Shown here piece after piece: positions 7,769-14,878 of a DNA stretch of 36,390 nucleotides. The notes beneath the pieces are model-generated. The model was not told where the DNA came from, did not search any database, and saw nothing but the letters and a program-made list of their open reading frames with translations. Location: contig JANXAE010000019.1 of the NCBI GenBank assembly GCA_025062235.1, positions 1-36,390 on the forward strand, given 5' to 3'. Numbering within the stretch: position 1 is the first letter of the stretch; every line of letters starts with the position of its first letter. Made by a program: the position numbers and the translations under genes. The DNA comes from Bryobacteraceae bacterium (lineage in GTDB: Bacteria > Acidobacteriota > Terriglobia > Bryobacterales > Bryobacteraceae).

Positions 7769-9472
7769 TCAGGGCGATCCGTGGAGCGCGGCCAGAGGCG
7801 GCGCGAGACCCCGTTGCGCCTCCTGGCGCGCCCCACGGGCCGCCGGGTTATGGTTTCGTGATCTTACGATCACGCCGGCCGCCTCGCGCGAGGCGACCTG
7901 AACCTGGCGGGCCTCCGCGCCCGCCCTCCGAAACACGATGGCGATGCCGTCGTCGTAAACGAGCTGCCACCGCCCGGATCCCTTGAGCAGGCTGGCCAGC
8001 GGCGTCTCGGCGCGCAGAACGATCAGGTCCGGCGCACGCCGCTCCAGCGTGGACTGCCAGTCCCAGCGAACTTGCGCCAGCGCCCAGTACTCTTTGCCCA
8101 GCTCCGCCCCGTAGAAATCGCTGCGACCGTCAATGTACACGCGCGTCTTGGGGAAGAGGCGGTAAATCAAATAATCTCCCCACTCGTCGTCGCTGAACAC
8201 CTTGCCGGTGAAGAATTCCTCGCCCAGTGCATCAACTGCCGCGGCCGGATAGCGCTTCGGGTCGTATTCGGCGCGGAGTTTTCCCTGTGCCGCGGGAGAC
8301 GCCATCAACGCGCCGACGACGCCCAGCCCGAGCACGCTCAGCCACGGCGCGCGGGCCGCCCGGTCCATGGCTGTGATTTCCGACGCGAAACCGGCGAAGC
8401 CCGAGGCCGCCCGCCGCAACCAACCGGCGACGTCGGCCTTCCGCAACCCGTCCAGTGCCTCCTTGGCGGCGGCCGCGATCACCGGAGCGGAAAGGAAAGC
8501 GTAAATGGGGATGTTTCTCGCAGCGAGCAGGGCCAGATGAGCCCAACCAAGGACCAGCAAGGCCTCGGCGTAACGCCCGCGCAACAGAGCCAGCAGGGCT
8601 GCAACAGCGCCTGCTGCGAGGAGGATCTCGAAGTAAATCGCCGCCGGATGATGAAAACTGATCGAAAGGAACTCGATGATATTTTCCCGATGATAGGATT
8701 CGGCCAGATAACGGACGATGTGCGCGTGCAGCCGCCAGCCGTAAGGATTCACCAGGCTGGCGAGGCCGCAGGCCACGGCGGTTGCGGCATACAGCCGGAA
8801 CTCTCGCGCGTGCACGTGCCGCTCTGCGCCCTCCGGTCGCAGCAGCCGTGCCAGAAGCTCGCCTGCAGCGTACGTCCCGATCAGCAGGATGCCGACGAAG
8901 AAACCGCCGTGCAGGTTCGTCCAGAGGATGGTGAGCGGAGGCAGCCACGCGAGCAGCCTCGTGCGGCCCTCGGCGACCCGCTGGAGGACGGCGTAGAAGA
9001 CGAGGACGAACAGCAGCGTGAACAGGTGGGGCCGCGCCAGCCAGTGGATGGAAGAAGCCGCCAGAGCGAGGAAGGTCACCGCGATGGCGATGAGCGAATC
9101 CCCCGCGCGCTCCCGCGTCATGCGGTACAGCAACCAGCCGCAAATGCAGAGCACGAGGAGGCTGGCCCACACCACCGCGGCCATCCCCCAATGCAGGTGG
9201 AGCCAGCCGAAGATCACGTCCCACAGCCATTCCCATGCGTACCAGGTTTCACCCGCCTTGGTGAAGGAGAAAAGGTCGCGGTCCGGGACGCGACCATGGG
9301 CAAGGATCCACTCGCCGGTGCGGATGTGCCAGCCGGTGTCGCCGTCGCCCAACAGAAAACGCGCGCCGTCGAGTTTCACGAACAGAAACACCGCCGGCAT
9401 GAGGAAGGCGAGGTCGCCCAGCGAGGGCAACCAAGCCGCCAGGCTGTGGGAGCGCGACCGCATGAGCCTCAC
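7769..9472 (-). CDS. Multi-span membrane protein, GT-C glycosyltransferase-like
   Basis: A 567-residue protein with roughly ten hydrophobic segments between residues 20 and 400 and a soluble C-terminal part. The first extramembrane loop has DGDTGWHIRTGEW (43-55), followed by WYAWEWLWDV. An acidic residue in the first loop with many membrane segments is the layout of GT-C glycosyltransferases and related polyprenyl-sugar enzymes, but I see no specific family signature. The GTG start at 9472 overlaps the PilZ gene's stop (GTGA), and an ATG at 9463 is an alternative. It sits between PilZ and flp, so glycosylation of pilin or an envelope role is conceivable; that is inference. Confidence 0.75.
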   Translation of the reverse strand: MRLMRSRSHSLAAWLPSLGDLAFLMPAVFLFVKLDGARFLLGDGDTGWHIRTGEWILAHGRVPDRDLFSFTKAGETWYAWEWLWDVIFGWLHLHWGMAAVVWASLLVLCICGWLLYRMTRERAGDSLIAIAVTFLALAASSIHWLARPHLFTLLFVLVFYAVLQRVAEGRTRLLAWLPPLTILWTNLHGGFFVGILLIGTYAAGELLARLLRPEGAERHVHAREFRLYAATAVACGLASLVNPYGWRLHAHIVRYLAESYHRENIIEFLSISFHHPAAIYFEILLAAGAVAALLALLRGRYAEALLVLGWAHLALLAARNIPIYAFLSAPVIAAAAKEALDGLRKADVAGWLRRAASGFAGFASEITAMDRAARAPWLSVLGLGVVGALMASPAAQGKLRAEYDPKRYPAAAVDALGEEFFTGKVFSDDEWGDYLIYRLFPKTRVYIDGRSDFYGAELGKEYWALAQVRWDWQSTLERRAPDLIVLRAETPLASLLKGSGRWQLVYDDGIAIVFRRAGAEARQVQVASREAAGVIVRSRNHNPAARGARQEAQRGLAPPLAALHGSP

Positions 9473-9846
9473 ATCAACAGGTGTTCGAATTCCTCGACGT
9501 TTTCGATCCGTTCCTTCCTCGAGCTACCGCTGTTGCGGAACTTCATCTGGTGAATCTGAAAAGCGACCGTCGTCCGCCCGCCGTCCACGGAGGCAATCCG
9601 CACGGCCGTTGCCTGGCAATAAAGGCACTTGCGACCGTAGGCGTGGTTGGCGGGTAACTCGACTTCCAGGTCTATGAGCTCGCCCAGCTTGGGTATCTTT
9701 CCGCCCTCTTTCGGATCCCAAAGGACGAGCAGGCCTCCGCGGCTGATGTTGGCGGTGACTCCGACGAGCACTCGCGACCTTCCGCGCAGAGCAGGCAAAT
9801 GGCAGGGCAGTTGGAGCTCCAGCCGCGGATCTACACGTCGGTCCAT
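9469..9846 (-). CDS. PilZ-domain protein, probable c-di-GMP receptor
   Basis: A 125-residue single-domain protein. DRRVDPRLELQLPC at the N-terminus fits the arginine-containing switch segment (RxxxR-like) of PilZ domains. NISRGGLLV (about 33-41) matches the second ligand-contact motif ((D/N)xSxxG). A beta-rich remainder ends in QIHQMKFRN. PilZ domains bind cyclic di-GMP and tune motility, pili or polysaccharide export. I start at ATG 9846; a TTG three bases upstream is possible. It overlaps the next gene by four bases and heads the minus-strand Tad arm, facing the divergent regulator gene. Confidence 0.8.
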   Translation of the reverse strand: MDRRVDPRLELQLPCHLPALRGRSRVLVGVTANISRGGLLVLWDPKEGGKIPKLGELIDLEVELPANHAYGRKCLYCQATAVRIASVDGGRTTVAFQIHQMKFRNSGSSRKERIENVEEFEHLLM

Positions 9847-10204
9847 CAACCAGAGTATTTCGCAGGGGTCGCCGTTTCTGAAGATTGAAAATGGATGACA
9901 GGGTTTTGTTGACCGAGGTTAGAGGGTTGGATATAGCCCCGCGATACCCGCACCCGGGTGATTCCTAGGACTCCAGTCCCAGTTGCCAATTCCCCGGGCG
10001 CGCCTGCCAACCCTGCACGAAGGGGAGGATAGCGTGGGAAGAGAACCTGGGAAAACCGGAGTTCCGTACGTACTGTTTGAAACGTCCTAAAATTTCTTTG
10101 TTTCATTCGCACGGATTGTGTTGTATGCTATTTGCTACCGGAAGCTACACCGCCTCCTGGCGGCGCCGGTCGCCGGGAGCTGCGGCGAAACCAAGGCGGT
10201 CGTT
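9847..10204. other. Divergent intergenic region of the Tad locus
   Basis: About 360 bases separate the PilZ gene (minus) from the response regulator gene (plus), so the region should hold the promoters of both arms. It is locally richer in A and T than its flanks, particularly 10080-10135. Besides the plus-strand promoter candidate at 9909-9937, it contains the small palindrome GTACGTAC near 10066-10073 and an inverted pair around the CCTAGGACTCCAG/CTGG sequences near 9965-9985. An 88-codon minus frame (9846-10112) crosses it but has no recognisable product. I could not place a minus-strand promoter with confidence. Confidence 0.5.
9909..9937 (+). promoter_or_regulatory. Candidate sigma-70-type promoter for the plus-strand arm
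   Basis: TTGACC (9909-9914), a spacer of exactly 17 bases, then TATAGC (9932-9937). Five of six and four of six bases match the consensus. Transcription would start near 9944 and leave a leader of about 260 bases before the response regulator start at 10205. This is a sequence match only. Confidence 0.35.
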
Positions 10205-10984
10205 ATGGCGCGCGTAGCTTTGTTCACCGACGAGCCGGTGCTGGCCACCGGTTTCACGGCCACCCTGGCTTCGGCCCCTGGCCTGGAGCTGGTTTCCGTC
10301 GTCCAGGATCCCGAGCGCTTCATTGCGGTCCTTCAGCAAGCGCAGCCCGACATCGCGGTCATTGATCTGATCCCGGAGATCACTTTCAGCCTGCTGGCTC
10401 GAATGCACCGGGAAGCGCCCGAATGCCGGCTCGTGCTGTGGACCCGAGCCATATCCATGGAACTGGCTTACCAGGTGATGGAGCTGGGCGTACGCGGGAT
10501 CCTGAAAAAGACTTTGCCGCCCGAGCTGGTAGTCAAGTGCCTGACAAAGGTAGCCGCCGGCGAACTCTGGTTCGACAAGAGCCTGACGGCCAGCTTCCTC
10601 ACTGCGCGGACGGTCACGCTGACCAACCGCGAGAGCCAGCTCGTCATGCTGCTGGCTCAGGGCCTCAAGAACAAGGAGATCGCCCACGCGTTGAACATCT
10701 CGGAAGGCACGGTGAAGGTGTACCTCTCGCGGCTGTTCCAGAAAGTCGGGGTCAAGGATCGCTTCGAGCTGGCGCTGTACGGCCTCAGGAACTTGCAGAA
10801 CTTGCAGGCCTTGGGCGTTGCACCGGGCGAATTGCTGCCGGCCTTCGCGACTGACCGCCCGCGTAGCGTCCGTTACCAGCCTCTCCGCACGCTGGTCCTC
10901 GAGCGGCCGCCATCCGTGCGCAAGCCGGCCATGGCGGAGCAGAACGCTGCGGCGTCTTTGGCCGCTGGCAATCAGAGGATATAG
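10205..10984 (+). CDS. NarL/LuxR-family response regulator
   Basis: A 259-residue two-domain regulator when started at ATG 10205 (AAGG lies about eight bases upstream). The frame is open for 29 more codons upstream, but those lack similarity to a receiver. The receiver domain (about 1-120) has the acidic pair in FTDEP, the phosphorylatable Asp in IAVIDL, Thr in LWTRA and Lys in GILKK, so it should be phosphorylation-competent. The LuxR helix-turn-helix is about 135-195 (LTNRESQLVMLLAQGLKNKE, then NISEGTVKVYLSRLFQKVGV). A proline/arginine-rich tail follows. No histidine kinase is nearby. Its position opposite the Tad genes suggests control of the locus; the target is not shown. Confidence 0.9.
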   Translation: MARVALFTDEPVLATGFTATLASAPGLELVSVVQDPERFIAVLQQAQPDIAVIDLIPEITFSLLARMHREAPECRLVLWTRAISMELAYQVMELGVRGILKKTLPPELVVKCLTKVAAGELWFDKSLTASFLTARTVTLTNRESQLVMLLAQGLKNKEIAHALNISEGTVKVYLSRLFQKVGVKDRFELALYGLRNLQNLQALGVAPGELLPAFATDRPRSVRYQPLRTLVLERPPSVRKPAMAEQNAAASLAAGNQRI

Positions 10985-11000
10985 CTACCGATAGCCAGCT

Positions 11001-11006
11001 TATAAT
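11001..11006 (+). promoter_or_regulatory. Candidate -10 element before the TonB-like gene
   Basis: A perfect TATAAT lies 21 bases before the ATG of the TonB-like gene, in the 43-base gap after the regulator gene. At a 17-base spacing the upstream hexamer is GATATA, a poor -35 match, so support is weak. It could provide a separate promoter for the TonB-like and CpaE-like pair. Confidence 0.25.
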
Positions 11007-11027
11007 AAGCCGAGGATCGCGCTCGCG

Positions 11028-12728
11028 ATGCTGGCGTGGTGGCTTATCCTTGCCGAGGTGGGCGCCGCCCGGGCGCGAGCCACGCCCGTTCCGTCCTTTC
11101 TTCAGGAACTGCGGCTGGAAGGCAGACCGCGGTGGCCCTGCCTGCTGGCTTCCGGGCTACTCCATCTCACGCTCGTGGCCCTGCTCCCGGCGCTGGGCGA
11201 TTGGCTCCAAGCCACGCGGCCGGAACACTGGGTGCATCGGTACCGCATGTTGCCCTCCGTCGAGGTCCGCGTGCCGGAGCGCATGTACTTGGCGGCAGCT
11301 AGGCCCACGCGACTCATGCGCAGCCAGCCCAGAGCCGCGGCGCGCCAGCCCAGGGGACGGACAGCCGCCCCCGAGTCGCCTTCCAGCGGCGCCTCGGGAA
11401 CGCTGCGCCGCCGCTTTGAGCTGCCGCCGATGCCTGCGCGGGCCACCGATCAGACGCTGCTGCAACCAGACTTCCCCGCGGAATTGCCTGCGCTCGCGCG
11501 GCTCTCATTGCCGGATCTTTTCTTCTGGGCTCCGGTACCCAACCACCCAGCTTTCCGCGTCCGTAAACCCTTCGTCACCCCCGGCAGTGCCGAGCCCTTC
11601 GCGCAGCCGCCTGCGTTGGATGCTCCGCCACAGTTGGCGGTGCCGAACTGGGAAGCCATCGCCTCCGTCGTACAGGCGGCTTCGGGCGGCACAGCGAGTC
11701 CTGATTCACCGTTGCTGCCGGCCATCAGCATGCCGATCCGTCTGATGGACTGGCTTCTACGGCCTCCGAAAACGCACGTGTCCGTGGAAAGTGCAGTGGG
11801 GGATCCTTTGAGCGTGCTGGCCTTGAATCAGCGAGTGCGTCCTGTGCGGGAGGAGCTCGCCATCCCCCCTGGCAGCCAGCTCGCACAAGGGGAACCAGTG
11901 GCAGGCAGGGCAGTCGGGCCGGATGCCGGCTCGGGCCACGACAGGGAAGGGGAACGCGCGGGTGCTGCCGGCAGCAGACGGGAGCGATCCGAAGCGGAGC
12001 CCAAGTCGTCTGCCTCGGGGCCCGAGTCGAGCGGCATCCGGGAACGCCCCGCTGCCACCGACCGAGACTCGGCGGCCACTGCGCCGGCCACCACGCCGGA
12101 TCGGCGCTTCGCCTCAGCCGAGCCTGCGCCAAACAGCGCGGCGACCCACCGCCCGAGCACGGAGTCCATTGCGGGCAGCGGCAGTCCGGGGCGCGCCTCG
12201 GAAGCCACGCCGACGCTTCGGCCCCCACAGCGCCAGGAAGAGGCCCTTCGAGCCCTCCGCATCGAGCACCCACCAGGAGGGGTAGCCGACGTGGTGGTCG
12301 TGCAGCCGGCGCCCATGGATGGAATCTTCGATGCAGCGGGCGCGCTCTCCGGCAGACCCGTCTACACGGTTTTCCTCCACGTGGGAGCGGCACGGCACTG
12401 GATCTTGCAGTATTGCGTTCCCGGAGAAGATCAGAGCATCTCGGTGACGGACGGCGTGCTTCGGCTCGCCCAGCCCAGCCCTTTGCTGGCGCCATACCCC
12501 AGGATCACCTATCTGCCCACGCTTCGACCCCGCCCGAATTCGTATCTCTTCGTCCATGGCTACCTCAACTTGGAGGGCCGCTTTGAGAATCTCCAGGCGG
12601 TAAGAAATGCCGACCGGGACGAGGTCGCAGGCATCCTTCCCGTTTTGGAACGCTGGGAATTTCGACCCGCCATGCGCCATGGCCAACCGGTGCGGGTCGA
12701 GATCCTCCTCGCAATACCGCGTTTGTAA
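11028..12728 (+). CDS. Large TonB-like protein
   Basis: A 566-residue protein with TonB architecture. One hydrophobic segment lies near the N-terminus (about 37-60). A very long proline-, serine- and arginine-rich low-complexity middle (about 85-430) would span the periplasm. The folded C-terminal domain (about 440-566) contains GYLNLEGRFENLQAV and ends VLERWEFRPAMRHGQPVRVE, as in TonB C-terminal domains. The membrane segment has Ser42 and His46, the S-x3-H spacing that couples TonB to ExbB/ExbD. No exbB or exbD gene is in the window. It lies between a response regulator and a CpaE paralogue, which is an unusual place for a TonB. Its outer-membrane partner is unknown; the CpaC secretin would be only a guess. 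Confidence 0.7.
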   Translation: MLAWWLILAEVGAARARATPVPSFLQELRLEGRPRWPCLLASGLLHLTLVALLPALGDWLQATRPEHWVHRYRMLPSVEVRVPERMYLAAARPTRLMRSQPRAAARQPRGRTAAPESPSSGASGTLRRRFELPPMPARATDQTLLQPDFPAELPALARLSLPDLFFWAPVPNHPAFRVRKPFVTPGSAEPFAQPPALDAPPQLAVPNWEAIASVVQAASGGTASPDSPLLPAISMPIRLMDWLLRPPKTHVSVESAVGDPLSVLALNQRVRPVREELAIPPGSQLAQGEPVAGRAVGPDAGSGHDREGERAGAAGSRRERSEAEPKSSASGPESSGIRERPAATDRDSAATAPATTPDRRFASAEPAPNSAATHRPSTESIAGSGSPGRASEATPTLRPPQRQEEALRALRIEHPPGGVADVVVVQPAPMDGIFDAAGALSGRPVYTVFLHVGAARHWILQYCVPGEDQSISVTDGVLRLAQPSPLLAPYPRITYLPTLRPRPNSYLFVHGYLNLEGRFENLQAVRNADRDEVAGILPVLERWEFRPAMRHGQPVRVEILLAIPRL

Positions 12729-12822
12729 TCCAGAAAATATCCAGTCCTGATATGAATTTTGACGCTTGAACGCCGCTCGATGCCTGTGATAGGGTGGAGG
12801 CAGACCCCGCACAAGAGAGTGC

Positions 12823-14028
12823 ATGGAAACTCCGGTCGCAGTCGTGCTCGCGCCAGAGGGGCCGACTGAAGCCCTCCTTGCGGGCGCTTTCCGGTCACTG
12901 CCCGTGCGGGTGCTTTTCGAGCGATGGGTCCCCGTGGACTGGACTGAGTTTCTGGAACGCTTGGCGTTCCTGGAAGCTTGTGCGGTGCTGGTGGATTGCG
13001 ACCATTTCCAGGACGATTTCCCACAAATCGCTGTCCATGTGAAATCTCTGCGGCCCCCAGCGCCTGCCGTCATCGCAGTCTCCTGCCGTTGCGATCCGAC
13101 GGCCGAAGATCGCGCTCGCAGGGGAGGCGCGGATGGCTTCCTGAGCCCTCCATTCGAACACGCGCTGCGATCGCTGCTGGAAGATCTGGAGGCCAAGAGG
13201 TTGGTCAGGAAGTCGGTAAACGGCACCCTGGGGCGGACGCTGGGCATGGCGGGGGTGCGTGGCGGTTGCGGAACCAGTACGCTCGCCTGCCTGCTGGCCA
13301 TGGCGTTGCGCCGCGTCAACCGACAGCCGGTGCTCCTGGTAGATCTCGATCCACACACCGGGATGATTGGCTTCCTGACTGGCGCGCGCACTCCCTACTC
13401 GTTGCTCGATGCGGCCGAGAATCTCTATCGCCTGGACGCCAATTCCGGGAGAACGCTCGTGGCAACCCATTCGAGCGGGATGGATGTGCTCCCCGCCCCT
13501 CGGGACCCAGAGAGCCTTCGTTCAGCAGACCCCGCGCGCCTGCGGCGGGCGCTCCGGTTTCTCCGCACCTGCTACTCGTGGCTGGTGGCAGACCTTGGGG
13601 AGATCTGGGACGGTAGTTGGTGCCAGGTGCGCGAGGAGCTCGACGAGCTTTGGCTCGTCGCTACGCCTGGGCCGGCGAGTCTGTACCAGGCGCGCCGGGC
13701 GCTGCAGTGGTTGCGCTCCGCCGGGCTCGAACCCGCCTCCTGGCGTTTGCTCGTCAATCGCACGGGACGCTCCGGCACGAGCGCGGACGAGGTCGAGTTG
13801 CTGGTCGGGAAGCGTCCCGACATGTGGGTGCCCGAGTGCGCCGAACTGCGCGAAACCGACGAAAACGGCGGTCTGCCCGGCTTGTCGGGGAGGGCAGGTG
13901 CACGAATGCTGCGCATCGCGGCAGGGCTGGCCGATGCGTGGCCGTCTCCTTCGGGGACTCTTCCCAGGCTGCCTTGGCTCAAGGCGCTCCGCCGCGAGAG
14001 CCTTCCCCGCTCGATTCTGAAGCCCTAG
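12823..14028 (+). CDS. Second CpaE/TadZ paralogue with altered P-loop
   Basis: A 401-residue protein with the CpaE layout: a receiver-like N-terminal region (about 5-120) and a MinD/ParA-like domain (about 135-340). The nucleotide box is RGGCGTST (146-153). Both signature lysines of the deviant Walker A (KGGxGK) are absent, with R at the first and T at the second position. LLVDLDPHTG (171-180) and YSLLDAAENLYRLDA (192-206) match the CpaE of the main tad string closely. AAGAGAG lies just before the ATG. It belongs to the plus-strand accessory arm, and its 3' end overlaps the convergent NifU-like gene by 50 bases. It probably binds the Tad machine or another polar target; whether it binds ATP is open. 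Confidence 0.85.
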   Translation: METPVAVVLAPEGPTEALLAGAFRSLPVRVLFERWVPVDWTEFLERLAFLEACAVLVDCDHFQDDFPQIAVHVKSLRPPAPAVIAVSCRCDPTAEDRARRGGADGFLSPPFEHALRSLLEDLEAKRLVRKSVNGTLGRTLGMAGVRGGCGTSTLACLLAMALRRVNRQPVLLVDLDPHTGMIGFLTGARTPYSLLDAAENLYRLDANSGRTLVATHSSGMDVLPAPRDPESLRSADPARLRRALRFLRTCYSWLVADLGEIWDGSWCQVREELDELWLVATPGPASLYQARRALQWLRSAGLEPASWRLLVNRTGRSGTSADEVELLVGKRPDMWVPECAELRETDENGGLPGLSGRAGARMLRIAAGLADAWPSPSGTLPRLPWLKALRRESLPRSILKP

Positions 14029-14386
14029 CCCGTTCGACCACGGCACGCACGGCATCCAGCGCAAGGGCTGCTGCGTGTCGCGAGGCGGGTGGCAAGCCAC
14101 CCACCTCCTGCTCGATCACAGAGGTGCCGAGATTGACTGCTTCCTCGAGTGTGCGGCCTTCCAGCCACTGGGCCACCACCGATCCACAGGCGATCGCGGG
14201 CGGGCATCCCTGGGCCTTGAACCTCGCCTCTGCGATGCGGCCGGCTTCGATGCGGACGGAAAGCTGGAGCACGTCGCCGCATGCCGGGTTCTCGACCCGT
14301 ACGACCACAGCGGGCGGCCCCGCCTCTCCCGCGCAAGGCGGATCGCGGAAGCGCTCGAGCAGCCGCTCGCTGTACATCGCTTCCAT
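13979..14386 (-). CDS. NifU/IscU-like iron-sulfur scaffold protein
   Basis: A 135-residue protein similar to the IscU/NifU N-terminal scaffold that receives sulfur and iron and passes clusters on. MYSERLLERFRDPPCAG is the usual opening. NPACGDVLQLSV carries the first ligand cysteine and KAQGCPPAIACGSV the second. Where IscU proteins have a third cysteine (LPP..RHC) this one has LPPASRHAAALALDAV, so the ligand is alanine. Starts at 14386 (ATG) or 14377 (ATG) are both possible; the frame upstream is not similar. It is convergent with the CpaE paralogue (50 bases shared) and divergent from the Nudix gene. No cysteine desulfurase is adjacent. Confidence 0.85.
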   Translation of the reverse strand: MEAMYSERLLERFRDPPCAGEAGPPAVVVRVENPACGDVLQLSVRIEAGRIAEARFKAQGCPPAIACGSVVAQWLEGRTLEEAVNLGTSVIEQEVGGLPPASRHAAALALDAVRAVVERARASESSGEGSRGGAP

Positions 14387-14449
14387 GATAATTGAGGAAG
14401 GCTCCTTCCAGTTCCCGCTTTCGTGCGGGGCAGCCCGGGGCCAGGGAAG

Positions 14450-14878
14450 ATGGAGCACAAAGTCACCGTCGTCGCCGCTGTCATCGAACGTGCAGGGAGG
14501 ATTCTGGTCTGCCAGCGAGGGCCGCGCGACAGCCATCCGCTCAAATGGGAATTCCCCGGCGGCAAAGTTCGTCCGGGCGAGCACCCGCGAGAGGCTTTGC
14601 GCCGCGAGCTGTGGGAGGAGCTGGGAGTCGAGGCCGACATCGGCGAGGAGCTCGCGCGGACCGAGTGGCGGTATCCCGGCATGGAGCCGATCGAGCTGGT
14701 CTTTTACCGCGCCCGGCTTCGCAGGGGAGAACCGCAGAACCGGGTCTTCGCCGGGATTCGCTGGGAAAGGCTCGAGGACCTTGCCGCGCTGGATTTCCTC
14801 GAAGCGGATCGGGATTTCGTCCGGCGGTTGGCCTCCTGGCAGGGATCCCGCTGGCGCTCGTCAACCCAGCTGAGCTAG
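14450..14878 (+). CDS. Nudix hydrolase, MutT/8-oxo-dGTP diphosphatase type
   Basis: A 142-residue Nudix enzyme. Residues around 33-55 give a complete Nudix box, GGKVRPGEHPREALRRELWE followed by ELGV, with every G, E and R position filled. The N-terminal VTVVAAVIERAGRILVCQR and WEFPGG fit the MutT branch that sanitises oxidised nucleotides, though substrate cannot be fixed from sequence. I start at ATG 14450, which matches family N-termini; a GTG at 14423 is in frame. The last 18 bases overlap the convergent haem gene. It begins 63 bases from the divergent NifU-like gene. Confidence 0.9.
   Translation: MEHKVTVVAAVIERAGRILVCQRGPRDSHPLKWEFPGGKVRPGEHPREALRRELWEELGVEADIGEELARTEWRYPGMEPIELVFYRARLRRGEPQNRVFAGIRWERLEDLAALDFLEADRDFVRRLASWQGSRWRSSTQLS

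Noticed and set aside
10118-10204. The 29-codon N-terminal extension of the response regulator
   Set aside because: Receiver domains start near the ATG at 10205; the extension has no similarity and no good ribosome binding site.
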